Assembly (NCBI GenBank): GCA_949825065.1
Contig: OX463842.1
Location: 751,501-815,500 of the forward strand
Source of the DNA: Odontocerum albicorne
Lineage: Eukaryota > Arthropoda > Insecta > Trichoptera > Odontoceridae
Length of the DNA stretch: 64,000 nucleotides
Reading direction: 5' to 3'
The translations under genes were made by a program, and so were the position numbers. Below the pieces are notes generated by a model that had not been told where the DNA came from, ran no database searches, and saw nothing but the letters and a program-made list of their open reading frames with translations. Each line of letters opens with the position of its first letter. Within the stretch, counting starts at the first letter, position 1. Below, one piece after another: positions 1 through 11,923 of this stretch.

Positions 1-192
1 ATGTTTCTTACTTTATATATTTTTTTTCAAAATGTTATTCACTTAACGGTGAAGGATCGTAATAAACAAATAAATTTTCAAATAATAAAGGAAATAAGTT
101 AACTATATTATTTTTAATTACTCTTTCGTTTGTATATAATATAATTTGGTGGATATGCTACAATGTGCTAATATCTTCCAATCAACCATAAA

Positions 193-400
193 GACGACCT
201 CCGAGGTCTGGTGGTAAGACACTTGTCTGCCGATCCGGAGGTTGCGGGTTCGATCCCCACTGGAACCCAGATTTTTTAAATAGGATTCCAGTCTGGTTAA
301 CACTTAGGGTCTATAAAAACATATTTCTGGTTGGTTGGAAGATATTGCCAAATGGCAATAAACTCGCAAGGTTAAAAAATAAATAAAATAAAAATAAAGA
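193..400 (+). mobile_element. SINE-A copy: tRNA-derived head plus LINE-like tail
   Basis: Seen: a tRNA-like head (about 195-262) with an A-box-like TGGTGGTAAGA near 209 and a B-box-like GGGTTCGATCCCC at 246-258. A body follows (about 263-325), then a tail with GGTTGGTTGGAAG, a hairpin ATTGCC-AAAT-GGCAAT (344-359) and an A-rich TAAA end. The same head-body-tail order recurs more than ten times in the window. The tail matches the 3' end of LINE-A (for example 13600-13683). Inferred: Pol III-transcribed SINE mobilised by the LINE-A reverse transcriptase. Confidence 0.8.
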
Positions 401-439
401 TTTTTTAGAGGCCGAAAAGTAAAAAGCAGACTATAATCT

Positions 440-535
440 TTGTTAAGATCAGGTATCGTTAGAAATCAAACCCGCAAAAAACATGCTGGAAGACAGGTGT
501 CTTATCAACTAGGCTACAAAGGTTGTCAATGAAGA
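440..535 (-). mobile_element. SINE-A head fragment
   Basis: Read on the minus strand this has the tRNA-like head of SINE-A: TAGCCTAGTTGATAAGACAC (A-box side), a GGGTTTGATTTC B-box-like stretch, and the start of the body. It lies beside the solo LTR that starts at 551. The LINE-like tail is not recognisable, so it is a partial or diverged copy. Confidence 0.6.
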
Positions 536-550
536 GAGTTCTTATCCATT

Positions 551-954
551 TGTGGCGGTCGTCTCCGAATATTGTCGCATACATACGGTCAATGACCGAT
601 GAAACGACCTTCGGATTCCTCGATAAATTATAGTAAACAGTCCGAAGGTCACATGCCGGCCATTGACGCCGGCCGAGCGACCGCACCTCATGCCAGAGAG
701 AGAGAACGCACCACGGCTATCTCACCAGTTCCGTATTTAGATGAATACCCACATACGACAATAACCGTTTTCTGCATTCACAGAAGCGAGACGTAAGCAT
801 ATCGCGAGCGCACTCTCGCGCACATTCCAAAAAGATATAAATACCTACGTTACTATAAAAATAAACACCCTCTCTTTCCGCATTGCGATCTAACGTGTTT
901 TATTATTTACCAATAAATCATCATCACCTCTTCCTTAACTACCGATTCCCTAAA
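551..954 (+). mobile_element. Solo LTR (family LTR-1), copy 1
   Basis: A 404-bp unit beginning TGTGGCGGTCG and ending CCCTAAA, bounded by the direct repeat CATT (547-550 and 955-958). Four other copies occur at 39711, 44468, 49314 and 54505, each with its own 4-bp duplication. Internal marks: a 10-bp inverted repeat GACCTTCGGA/TCCGAAGGTC (606-615/641-650), a TATA-like GATATAAATA near 834, and AATAAA near the 3' end. No gag-pol sequence adjoins it. A 4-bp duplication fits the Gypsy superfamily, but the ends are not a canonical TG...CA pair. Solo LTRs usually arise by LTR-LTR recombination. Confidence 0.8.
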
Positions 955-1008
955 CATTCAATGTTCCTCAAATAATAACAGCAAATTAGTTTAAATATAA
1001 AAGTTTGC

Positions 1009-1215
1009 AATTTATTTTATCAAACACTGTTTATTTCACTTTTTGTAACGGTAAAAGTATTGTTTGTGTTCCCCTGAAGATGAGGTGAAATCATTGAAAA
1101 CCGTAGGGTTATACCGTTACAAAAAGTGGAATAAACAGTGTTTGATAAAATAAATATTAATGACTTTAAACCTCCACAATGTTAATGCCTTAACTATAAA
1201 CAATATATTAAAGTA
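1009..1215 (+). mobile_element. Penelope-derived foldback element, copy 1
   Basis: Inverted arms 1009-1053 and 1112-1155 contain TTATCAAACACTGTTTAT and its complement, enclosing a loop with a hammerhead-like motif. The right flank (ACCTCCACAATGTTAATGCC and following, to about 1215) recurs beside the copies at 15 and 16 kb. The right arm is the sequence found directly downstream of the GIY-YIG open frame at 37916-38347, which ties these foldbacks to Penelope-like retroelements. No coding sequence remains. Confidence 0.7.
1071..1108 (+). ncRNA. Hammerhead-like motif, degenerate
   Basis: CCC (1071-1073), CTGAAGA core (1074-1080), a TGAGGTGAAATCATT helix II region, then GAAAACCGTA and GGG. The extra A and missing G spoil the short helix III seen in the 16 kb copy, and helix II has a G-A mismatch. 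It is a decayed relative of the motif at 16316 and probably inactive. Confidence 0.4.
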
Positions 1216-1714
1216 TCAGACAGCGAAAGGTTCTGTTTCCAAGTGAAAGGTTCTCATTTATTCTTTCATATCAGAAACACAACCAAAATGATTGCATTGA
1301 AAGGTGGTTAAACCACCGCCAGAGTTTCAGGCCGAATCTTAATCCAAGAGGCCTGATTCGCAAAGACCTGCCTGGACGTATAATATTATAAATTCGGAAC
1401 GATTGTATTTTCAGAGAATTTTAAACAGACAATAAATTTCCCGAGAAGCATAATTATGCTATCGTTTGTCTTCCACGTTGAGACTTTTCAATTAGGCTGC
1501 TTTCGTGGTATGAATTTGGATAAGTTTCCAAGTTGCGTCTCTAGCAGCACTCTTCCACGCTATTGTTCAAGTCCCTCGGCCCATTGGTCTTTTCTCCAGG
1601 CCCCCCTAATGCTATGTGCAACGTACTCAGGCGGCCAATTCATGGGTTGTATTTTGAATAAAATACTGATTTTAATGGAAAAATAAATTATTTGGAATAT
1701 TTAACAATGATGTA

Positions 1715-1946
1715 CAGTACCCGGCGGTGAGTAATACACATCGGGCTTAAGAAAGAGACTGTAGGCCATAATCGGCTAACTTCGGCTTTGTAAAGCGTCG
1801 TCTCTGTCATGTATAAACGTGTTCCGTCGTGATTTGTCAGTCATTCTCAAGCGTTCTTGGGACATAGACGACGCTCTAAAAAGCCGAAGTTAGCCGATTA
1901 TGGCCGACAGTCTCTTTCTTAAGCCCGATGTGTATTACTTACCGTC
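1715..1946. mobile_element. Palindromic TA-MITE, copy 1
   Basis: Left end CAGTACCCGGCGG after a TA. About 95-bp inverted arms include GGCTAACTTCGGCTTTG and its complement, around a roughly 40-bp unique centre. Related copies end at 20273 and 26836. The right end stops at ACCGTC and lacks the terminal CCGGGTACTG, so this copy is truncated or diverged there. CAGT-type termini and TA flanks fit Tc1/mariner-type elements; no transposase is encoded. Confidence 0.75.
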
Positions 1947-2144
1947 AACTTTGTTTAACTAATTGCATTCATCCTCACTACACATGCTTCTACCTCCTAT
2001 CCCGAGGTTCTCTTAAGGTGGAATATTTAAGAGGTAGAAACACGTGTTTCGGAAATTAATGTTATTAGTGAAGTAACGAAGTAATTTCTTGGTAAATATT
2101 ACAAAATGGAATTCTACCCATTAAAAACCGAAACGTTTGTGATA

Positions 2145-2710
2145 TTTCATCGACGCAGCTTCCTTTCACCCAAAAATAAGCTCCTCCTCTATAAAACCCT
2201 TATTCGTCCTATCTTGACCTATGCTGCACCCGTTTGGGGTAGTGTGAGCAATACGGATCACCTGAAACTCCAGAGAGTGCAGAACAAGGCATTCAAGATA
2301 TCTTTTAACACCCATCCAAGAACAAATCTTACACGACTTCACGCTGAACAGCGAGAAGAAACCCTACAACACCACATCCTCGCTTGGACCGTGAAGTTCT
2401 ATAAAAGCCAACAAAATCACAGAAATCCCTTAGTCGCTGCCCTGAGGGCTTACGAGAGTAAATCCAACCTACCCTTCCGTTATAAGCACAAGCTCCCGAA
2501 GCATTATCTGTTGCCTGACTAGTCCACCTACAGTATTAGCTGGGACGACCAAGGTCTGAGTGAATGTGATGGAATACAAGTAGCCTGAACGAGTGGACTT
2601 GTTTTTGCTAAATAATTAGTGTAAGAATTGTTATCTAGTTATAAGTAGTATGTAGGTGTTAATTATTTCTAAGATCTCATATATTAAGATTGAATAAATA
2701 AAATAAAATG
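2145..2710 (+). pseudogene. Jockey-like LINE 3' fragment (RT C-terminal region)
   Basis: The frame to the stop at 2520-2522 encodes KNKLLLYKTLIRPILTYAAP, then LQRVQNKAFK and a conserved LH motif. This is the region downstream of the YADD motif in Jockey-group reverse transcriptases. The catalytic part is absent, so the copy is 5'-truncated. A non-coding tail runs to TTGAATAAATAAAATAAAAT near 2690-2709, a typical LINE 3' end. The ATG at 2106 is probably not native to the element. Confidence 0.7.
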
Positions 2711-3330
2711 ATATGTAGGAAAATAAGTTTAAATAAGTTCATAAATGATAACATATAATTAAGATTAGTTAAGTAATAAATTTGTATATAGGTATAGCCT
2801 TAACAAATGTTTGTATAGTAATTTACTTGTTTAATAAAAAAAAAAAAGTTTGTAAAATTATTCATTTGAAACTTCATTTATAACATTTTTGCGGGAATAT
2901 TTTTCAAGGTGGTAATTTCTTCCGACTAACTAGGCAAAATTAAACAAAGTAATTTATATGGGCGAAAAAAATAAGTTTAATTTGTACGAAATTTGTGAAA
3001 AATACAAACAAGAATAATTCGAGCGGTAAAAGAAAATCAATCGGGAACGACAACATTACTGATTTTAAATTGAAAATCAAGTTTCTTCAATCGCTTTTTA
3101 AAAGATGTCGATAACGGTGGGAGTCGAGGAAAGTTGGTAACTAGACTGTTAAGAAAAGCGTTAAGAAAAAGATGTGAAATAAATTAACAGAAGAGTTGTG
3201 AATAAATAATTAAAATTACTAACAATTAATTACAACGAAATATTGTTAACTAATTGCAACCCGTGAAATATTCACGGAAATAAAACAAATTCTACATCCA
3301 TGAAAATATATATTCATAAATGTAAAACTT

Positions 3331-5110
<1,780 letters not shown>

Positions 5111-5121
5111 TAGATATACCC

Positions 5122-5877
5122 ACTGCAACCGGTATCAAACAGGGAGATAGTCTCAGTCCTTTCCTTTTTAACATTATTATGGATAGAATAAAAGAGGATG
5201 TGATTTATTTGGGCCTGGGTTACAAAATGGGAAATAAGTTGATCAGTATAGTGTGTTATGCCTACGACGCTGCAATATTAGCAGAAAACGAAGATGATCT
5301 TCACCTTGCTTCTAAGAAATACAATATGACGATTTCTGTCAATAAAACAAAGTGCTAAACAATATCAAAAGAGCCACTCAGATGCAAACTATTTATCGAT
5401 AACGTACCCATTGAGCCAGTCATGCGATTCACTTACCTAGGTGTAGAGATCTCCAGCAACAGTGACCTGTATAGTGAAGTACGAGCACAAACTAATAAAG
5501 CAACAGCTTTGACTGGCTGCCTGCGGGACACTATATGGAGAAACAAACACATGCTTACTGAAAGTAAGGTCAGGATATATAAGACATGCGTCCGCCCTAT
5601 CATGACATATGGGATAGAAGTGAGAGCCGATACCAACAGAACAAAAAACCTTCTCAGAGAGGTGGAAACAAGAACCCTACGCTCCGTCCCAGGCAGAACT
5701 CTTCGAGATCAGATCAGAAATGAGAAGATAAAGCCTGTCTGTGGTTTTGAAGACATAGTGAGGTGGGAAAGAAGCAGAAGGCGCTTTTGGAGGGATCATG
5801 TACACCGCATGGAGGATACGAGACTTGCGAAAATTGCTAAGACAGAAAACCCTAGCAGCATGAGATTACAAGGAAGG
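5122..5877 (+). pseudogene. RTE-like LINE reverse transcriptase fragment
   Basis: One frame encodes RT motif B (GIKQGDSLSPFLFN, from 5131), then a motif C that reads CYAYDAA where YADDA is expected. An in-frame TAA lies at 5356-5358. The thumb/C-terminal part follows: FTYLGVEISS, IWRNKHM, RIYKTCVRPIMTYGIE, RRFWRDHVHRM. This series is characteristic of RTE-type endonuclease-reverse transcriptases. The nonsense codon and damaged catalytic motif make it dead. Its 3' end is replaced at about 5878 by a mariner arm. A second piece of the same family lies at 30243-30550. Confidence 0.75.
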
Positions 5878-6075
5878 CATGCTCACTTTCGTCTACTTGA
5901 CATTCCATTTTGAAGGCTTGTAATCGAATAAAATAATATATGTAACGTAAAAGCAAACACAATATCTTGTAGAGCAGAAAATTATATCTCGAATGACGTA
6001 TAACCTTTACCATTTTGTTTTACTTTTGGTGCTCATTTTTAATTTAGAAAAAAACGGACACGACTTATGTTAACA
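5878..6075 (-). mobile_element. Isolated mariner 5' arm
   Basis: Nearly identical to the terminal arm of the mariner derivative at 11924-12764. It ends in TATGTTAACA at 6075, contains GGACACGACTTATG, and stops next to GAAAGTGAGCAT, where the transposase start would be. It is one end without coding sequence, joined directly to the RTE-like fragment. Confidence 0.7.
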
Positions 6076-6261
6076 ACCAATACAAAATAAAAAGAGATAA
6101 AATACAATAAGGAGTAACAATACAGTAATAAATTAAAAACATAAAATGATGGTGATAAAACATCAGATATAATCAATGTGAAATGGTGTAGTTAAAACAT
6201 TTTCGTAAAACACTTAAAAATTAAAAATAACTAAATTATAGTAATAAAATTCATCTTAAAA

Positions 6262-6425
6262 TATATAAATCTCTTAATCCGGTGGTTGCAAACTCAAATC
6301 CCACTAGAACTCAGATTTTTTATAAGGATTTCAGTCTGGTTTTCACTTAAGCCTTCAATATCTTCTGGTTAGCTAAAAGAGATTGCCAGATGGTAATTAA
6401 TCCACCAGGTTGTATTATACACAAA
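6262..6425 (+). mobile_element. SINE-A copy, diverged
   Basis: Contains the B-box side of the head (GTTGCAAACTCAAATCCCAC), the CAGTCTGGTTTTCACTTAAG body block and the tail CTGGTTAGCTAAAAGAGATTG with hairpin ATTGCC-AGAT-GGTAAT, then a CCACCAGGTTGTATTATAC block. The A-box side is missing. Confidence 0.65.
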
Positions 6426-6599
6426 GAATATGCCATACAATACCTTCGAACCAATTAGCTACTCCTAGTTTTGCTGCTTTCGAAGTTTTCTATGAAAGTA
6501 CTGACAACTTGTTGGGCTATTGGAACTCCAGACCTTTGCCAGTTTATGAGTCTATGTTAATTATTGCGCTGCGAATTACTCTCCTCGTCCCGTGACGTC

Positions 6600-8190
6600 G
6601 GACCTTAAATCCATCGTTACTACCGTTTTTTTAAACTCAGGTGTGTTTGCTGTAAAATAAGCCCTTTTGAGCAGTTTATTCTTCGTCACTAAGTGAAGTC
6701 ACGCTCATAATAAATAATTAATACTTCGATCTACAAGTAGTGTAGATTGCAATAGATGGGAACTTATTTTTCCTCCATAACAACTTGATGGGCGGTGGGT
6801 TCGACTTGTTCTCTTACAAAAGATTACACGATTGACGTGAAGGAACAGCTGTAGATTAACGTTGCAATTAAGAGTGGTTACGTTTAAATAGGTACAGAAT
6901 TTTTAATGTTTATGCATCCATACTCGTACTCGTACGTTATATACCAATATTGAGACACTGTTGATATTTTGTGCTCGGAGTATCGGTCCGACTTTAAGAC
7001 ATCTTTTTCTTTCATCGGACTTATAAGACGGACGTGGGATATTTTTAATATTGAGTGTATCTTTCGTTTGTAACATGTAGCTATTGTTGTTTTTTTTCTC
7101 TTTTGTTCATTTAACTGAAAATTGTAAGTTTGTATATTTCTGTAGCGTATTTTTTTGTTAATGTTCTTTTATGTGACGAGAGTATTTATTTGATACACGT
7201 GATAAACTTGTTGACTTCAAACAGGAATTCTAAGTTAGTTAGCCAGCAGGTCTACAATATCTGATAATATAAATTTAGCACGATGGGAGAAGGGGAATTT
7301 ATTACTTGTATTTTAATACGATGATTAAATTTTACAACTTGAAAATGATGCTTTTTCATTAATGTATCTTTCATTGTAGAAAACCAAGAAATGTCGACGG
7401 CATTCACGACTAATAGTCCCAGGAACGATAACGCTATAAAAGTAGAAAAATTAGCAGATAGGCAGGTCAATACTTTAACAATTCATATCAAGCCTATTAG
7501 AATAAGCTGAACATCCCTATCTCGTAAACTAAAAAAGAAAAAAATCAGTTATTTCCGGTGTAAGGGTTCATGATATTAATACAATTTCACAGCAACAGCG
7601 AAATGAAATTTTCGCCAATCCCACGGAAGGGGTAAAAATAAAACGTTTCATTTTTGTGTTAACGATTTCGTTTATATTTATTTGGCCGCCCTCTGAACTT
7701 AAATTTGTAGAGAAACCATGAATTTTTAAATGGCGAAGCTGCAAGGGTAGTGGCGTGGCGTGGGGAGGCTGGGGTCAGTGGCGCCGGGTGGCTACCGGGC
7801 ACTAACTGTTGGTAGGATAATTAGTTTTGCCATTTGCCAGCTTCGTTTTATACGCTGAATGGGGTGAAATTTATTTTTCGCACCCCATAATCCTTTACTA
7901 CCCGAAACATATACTCGCTTTGTAAAACTTTATTATTTATCTTGGATTCGATCCCCGTGAGTTATTGAACTTTTCACGAAGGTATCTTTTATTTTTCAAA
8001 GGGATTTGTCGAGAATAACTTTATTCTCAAAATACAAAGAGTTTCATATTACATAGCTAATTTATATTTGATTAATTTTTGGGATGTCAAAAATAACAAA
8101 GAAATTTAAGATTCGATAAATTCGAAACACAATATATATCTATAAATACAATAAAGGTCGCAAAAGTATCTCTATTTATTTCTAATAAAC
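6600..8190. other. Non-coding stretch with one CpG-rich patch
   Basis: AT-rich and without a recognisable coding region. About 7735-7830 is unusually GC- and CpG-rich (GGCGTGGCGTGGGGAGGC, GGCGCCGGGTGGC). It is flanked by a loose inverted pair, GGCGAAGCTGCAA at about 7731 and TTGCCAGCTTCG at about 7836. It could be a promoter or exon remnant or part of an unrecognised repeat. Confidence 0.4.
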
Positions 8191-8324
8191 ATTTGTGTAT
8201 ACGTTTATATTAACAGATATATCAATTTACCTAGTATGCCTAAACCATAAATATAGATTTGCAGTAAGAAATATTTGTCTTTTTTTAATTTCAACAACAC
8301 ACATACGCACCAGCATGCTGTTTT

Positions 8325-8520
8325 CTTATCAGGGTAAGCAAAAAGGAGAGAAGGTCCAACATTTTTTATCGCGACACACATTTTTTGACTTGCCTACACC
8401 TTCTCGTATAACTCCAACGATTTCTCTGACTTTTTACCTCCTTTTAAAATATCATTAACGTGATCTAGCTACAATTTGCTTGATTTTCCTGTATAACGTC
8501 ATCCATTCATATTTGCACTG
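8325..8520 (-). pseudogene. Degraded RTE-like LINE C-terminal fragment
   Basis: On the minus strand this keeps the order of a family found about ten times in the window: a GATCACGTTAATGATATTTT block (WLDHV..I-like), a run of lysine-rich codons, then CTTACCCTGATAAG near the end. It is recognised by comparison with the better preserved pieces at 32760-32995 and 36640-36840. Many stops. Confidence 0.45.
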
Positions 8521-8767
8521 TATATTTTAACAATTGAATATGAATAATAAGCGTACCTTATAATGCATACATAAGGCTGGTCACCATGTCAGCTTTCATG
8601 ATTTTGGCGCAGCTCAAAACAGCTGACTATTTAGCTGGGGGCTGGAATCAGCCCCTGGGTAATAATTCTACACGGATTGCTCACCCTCTGGTGTAGATAT
8701 GAAAAAGTCCAGAAATGAGTTCGGTCTGCATATTAGATGAATTTATTTTTTGTTAAGCAACTTTAAT

Positions 8768-8866
8768 GCAACTGAGATGCATGGCCGCACGAAAACGCAC
8801 TGGACTTCCGTGAGGAAGGTCGCTGGTTCGAATTCCGCGCGGTGCTACTCCCTTCGAGCATTTTTT
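8768..8866 (+). other. tRNA-like sequence, pseudogene or SINE head
   Basis: An A-box-like TGGCCGCACG and a B-box-like GGTTCGAATTCC sit about 45 bases apart. A TTTTTT Pol III-type terminator follows near 8861. I could not close a full cloverleaf by eye, and the acceptor stem is not obvious, so I do not call a functional tRNA. Confidence 0.4.
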
Positions 8867-9108
8867 TCATCTAGTATTTGGGTATATAAGAATGTTTATA
8901 ACTTAAGTCATATCTATTCTTTATAAAAAAAAAAGAAAACAAAAATTTATGCCTCGCTGATTCCATCCTGTGACAGTGTAAGGTGTTTAAACGTTAAAAA
9001 TATATTTTGAATATGGAAAAAATATATCGAATGAAATCAGAGTTCTATGGGATGAAACATACTGCGTGTCATTGTGAGAGAGGCGATGAATAAAAAAAAA
9101 TGTGAACG

Positions 9109-9492
9109 GCTGTCGCCGGATTGCTAACGTCGTCCGGTATACCTCAGATCATCGCACGAACTGGACCAGTAGCTGTCGCCGGATTGTTAATGTCGTTCAG
9201 CATACCTCAGATCATCGCACGAACTGAACCAGTAGCTGTCGTCGGATTGCTTATATCGATCAGCATACCTCAGATCATCGCACGAACTGAACCAGTAGCT
9301 GTCGCCGGATCGCTAATGTCATTCAGCATACTTCAAATCATCGCACGAACTGAACCAGTAGCTGTCGCCGGATTGCTTATATCGATCAGCATACCTCAGA
9401 TCATCGCACGAACTGAACCAGTAGCTGTCGCCGGATCGCTAATGTCATTCAGCATACTTCAAATCATCGCACGAACTGAACCAGTAGCTGTC
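9109..9492 (+). repeat. 63-bp minisatellite, about 6 copies, open in one frame
   Basis: Units start near 9109, 9172, 9235, 9298, 9361 and 9424. The unit contains GCTGTCGCCGGAT, CATACCTCAGATCATCGCAC and GAACTGAACCAGTA. Because 63 is a multiple of three, one frame (9121-9501) stays open through all copies with a 21-residue period containing PQIIARTEPVAV. A two-unit block (9244-9365) is repeated with no difference I can see at 9370-9492, so the latest expansion was by 126-bp dimers. No signal peptide or flanking coding sequence was seen. Confidence 0.9.
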
Positions 9493-9499
9493 AATATTT

Positions 9500-10240
9500 G
9501 ATCCAGGAAAACAACGATATGCACTTTTTTATCTGAAACCCAACACCTTGCAATATTGTACTAAATTATCAGATGTATATTTCTAATAACATTTTTTCGT
9601 GCTTCATATAAAATTGCTTCATATATGTATTTTGTGATTTTAGCTATTTAATTGATTTATTTTTTAACCCTTATTCCTTTCGCATTACGATTACATTATT
9701 CCTAGGGTGTTCTTGTATACTAGATTGACCGACACCATAGCTCTTACATTGACTTAGTCAAGATAAAATAATCTAGGTTGAGACAATTTCTATTGAAATG
9801 TAAAAGAATTTCAACTATAAACTCCTACTTGAGATGGTAATGCAGCACCTGTAAATCTTAAGTCTCCAGGACGATATTCTCTTAAAAAGATCAGTCACTC
9901 CCAGTCTTTGCCTACTCCTAGCCTCCTAAGATTCTACTACTAAAAGTCTCTATCTCAATCTAAAAAGTGACCTTTATCCATGTTGTTGTGCTAGCATCAT
10001 GATTTTCATTGACCGTGTTATCTGAGATGTATGTTTGCATAGCCTGTCCACGCCAAGCTTTGTAACCTTATGGTGCAGGTAATTAACGTACTTAATTATT
10101 TATTTAGTTTTGTTTTATAGAATTTGTCACCTCGAGTGTGCTCGAAGAATATATGACAGACAACTTATAAGGAATTGTGAAACAATATATTTAGATTAAG
10201 AGAGAGAAATAATGTAGTGGCATACTCAAGAGAAAAAGTA
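9500..10240. other. Non-coding, no feature recognised
   Basis: I see no coding region, tandem repeat or known element family in this AT-rich stretch. Confidence 0.5.
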
Positions 10241-10295
10241 ATGATGAGAGCTTGGGGAGGTCTTCTCTCAAAATACCTTTACAATCGTCAAATAT

Positions 10296-10465
10296 CTATT
10301 TTCCTGATCTAATTAATAAAGCACCTGCCTTTTACCCAAGAGCTTGCAGGTTCGATTCACGTTGGTCTCTAGAATTAAAAAAAAGGTTTTCAGTCCAGTT
10401 TTCACTTAAGGCTCGTTTAGCATTTTTTTTCATTAGCTGGAAGAGATAGTCAAATGTACATTTTT
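10296..10465 (+). mobile_element. SINE-A copy, diverged
   Basis: B-box-like GCAGGTTCGATTCACG, the body block CAGTCCAGTTTTCACTTAAG and the tail TTAGCTGGAAGAGATAGTC. The tail hairpin is decayed. Confidence 0.65.
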
Positions 10466-10569
10466 TTCAACATTATTTACTTATTTTATTAACATCACAA
10501 GTATTTAAAATAGGTGTGCTACGCATCCTGCCTACTTAAACCAAAATTTTACTCGTGCAATCTCTACTC

Positions 10570-11165
10570 TTTTAGAATTTGGACTACTCGGACGTTTGTT
10601 ATTCAGATATTACGAAGAAAACGCTGGACAAATCACAGCGTCTTTTAAATATTTAACTAAAATTTATTTTTAACCTGAGAAAGTACGATCACATCATTCC
10701 ATAGCAGAAGGAACTAAACTGGTGGCACTGGAGAAAAATACGCAAAATTCACATAATGTCACTATTGTATAATATCCTTAACTGTCCGCGACCCTCTCTA
10801 ATGTCGCTGAAAATGTTCAGCGTCTTTTCGATCATCAACTCGCGCTACGCGGAAACAAATGTTGTTTATTGGCTTTCCCAGTTCATCGCAATTCTTTTCT
10901 ACGACTTCCTTGACTGTCCATGCAGTGAGACTCTAGAATCAGTAAACCAATGTTAGACTCGTTCCGTCTTTGGTACGCTTTAAGAAGTGACTGAAAAAAA
11001 CTCTTAATTTGAAATTAGTAATACACCGTGTTTCATTCTTGATTCTTCCTTCCCCTCCACTGTATATTTTTTTGATTGAATAATTTAATTTTCTTTTTCA
11101 GGCAGGCTGGAAGAAGTTGCCACCTGGCAGTAAGCTCACCAGATTGTTTTAGAATGAAATGTTAA
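10570..11165 (+). pseudogene. LINE-A 3' fragment
   Basis: Frameshifted relative of the better copy at 12990-13683. It keeps the YNILNCP segment, RSSTRATRKQ (from SNHGLALRSN), the SLTVHAVRL block and FKK*LKKTLN. It then has the LINE-A tail GGCTGGAAGAAGTTGCC with hairpin GTTGCC-ACCT-GGCAGT, which can still pair through G-U. Several stops. Confidence 0.7.
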
Positions 11166-11191
11166 ATAAATGTATGAAAATAGTCACATAG

Positions 11192-11290
11192 AGTAGACAT
11201 TCTCAAATTACATGGATCGGGGTTTGTTCTCTGTCATTTGTCGTGTCCCCAGTAAACTAAAATTTAACCTTTATCTTACTGAATGCATAC
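11192..11290 (-). mobile_element. Repeat C fragment
   Basis: Shares GGGTTTGTTCTCTGTCATTT and CCCCAGTAAACTA with the larger repeat C copies at 13963, 38724, 42149 and 50521. Orientation is set from the TAAATAAA-type tail of those copies. Confidence 0.55.
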
Positions 11291-11549
11291 CTGCTACGTT
11301 GTACTGCAAGAATATATATTCATTAAGTTGAACTGTTTGTAACAGAATATTATACAATGAAACCAAAAGATTAATCTATCTTTTTCAATTATATTTTATA
11401 TCACTTCCGATTGTATTTTATAATACTTATTTTTTTATTTGTATTATTTTATGTAAATCAATTTAAGTTTTTGAATAAAATCGCTATGGTAAAGAATTAA
11501 AAAATAAAATAAAAAAAAACAATATGAAACCAGCATTCAGAGCGGAAAG

Positions 11550-11705
11550 AGGTCCCAGGCCTCGGAAGACTGGATTTCAATATAAAGTACAGAGGTACAT
11601 CGCGGGCAAAGCGGATTAGAGCCTGCTGAATCGGCTGTTCTCAGATCATCCCCTTTGCTGGTGCCCTCGCCCGCCTTCGCCTACCCTCGTGGCCGCACGA
11701 TATAA
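11550..11705. other. GC-richer patch, unidentified
   Basis: GGTCCCAGGCCTCGG to CCTCGTGGCCGCACGATATA stands out from the AT-rich surroundings and contains CCCTCGCCCGCCTTCGCC. No domain is recognisable in any frame. It could be an exon, a promoter or an unrecognised repeat. Confidence 0.35.
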
Positions 11706-11923
11706 AACAAACGGAAAAACAAACAAAGCTCTCGTGTTAAACCAAATTGAAAATTTTTATAAGTGATTCCTTTCTGCGCGAGCTCACTAACAATTCTAAT
11801 GGAACGCCATGTGATAATTATTTTCAGAAAATCCAAACATTCCTTTTTTGGATTTAAAAACATTTTCTTTTGGTACGGTGCATGCTTTTTTCAGTATTTT
11901 TAATATTTATATTATTTTTTAGG

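Noticed and set aside
195..262. tRNA gene
   Set aside because: The head is one of many diverged SINE copies with a LINE-like tail; acceptor stems do not close. The same holds for the other heads.
1715..1946. Bacterial-type attC or integron site suggested by the strong palindrome
   Set aside because: Three TA-flanked copies with shared ends identify a MITE family in eukaryotic DNA.
9121..9501. Open frame as a real protein gene
   Set aside because: No start context, flanking coding sequence or homologous domain; kept as a minisatellite and a finding only.
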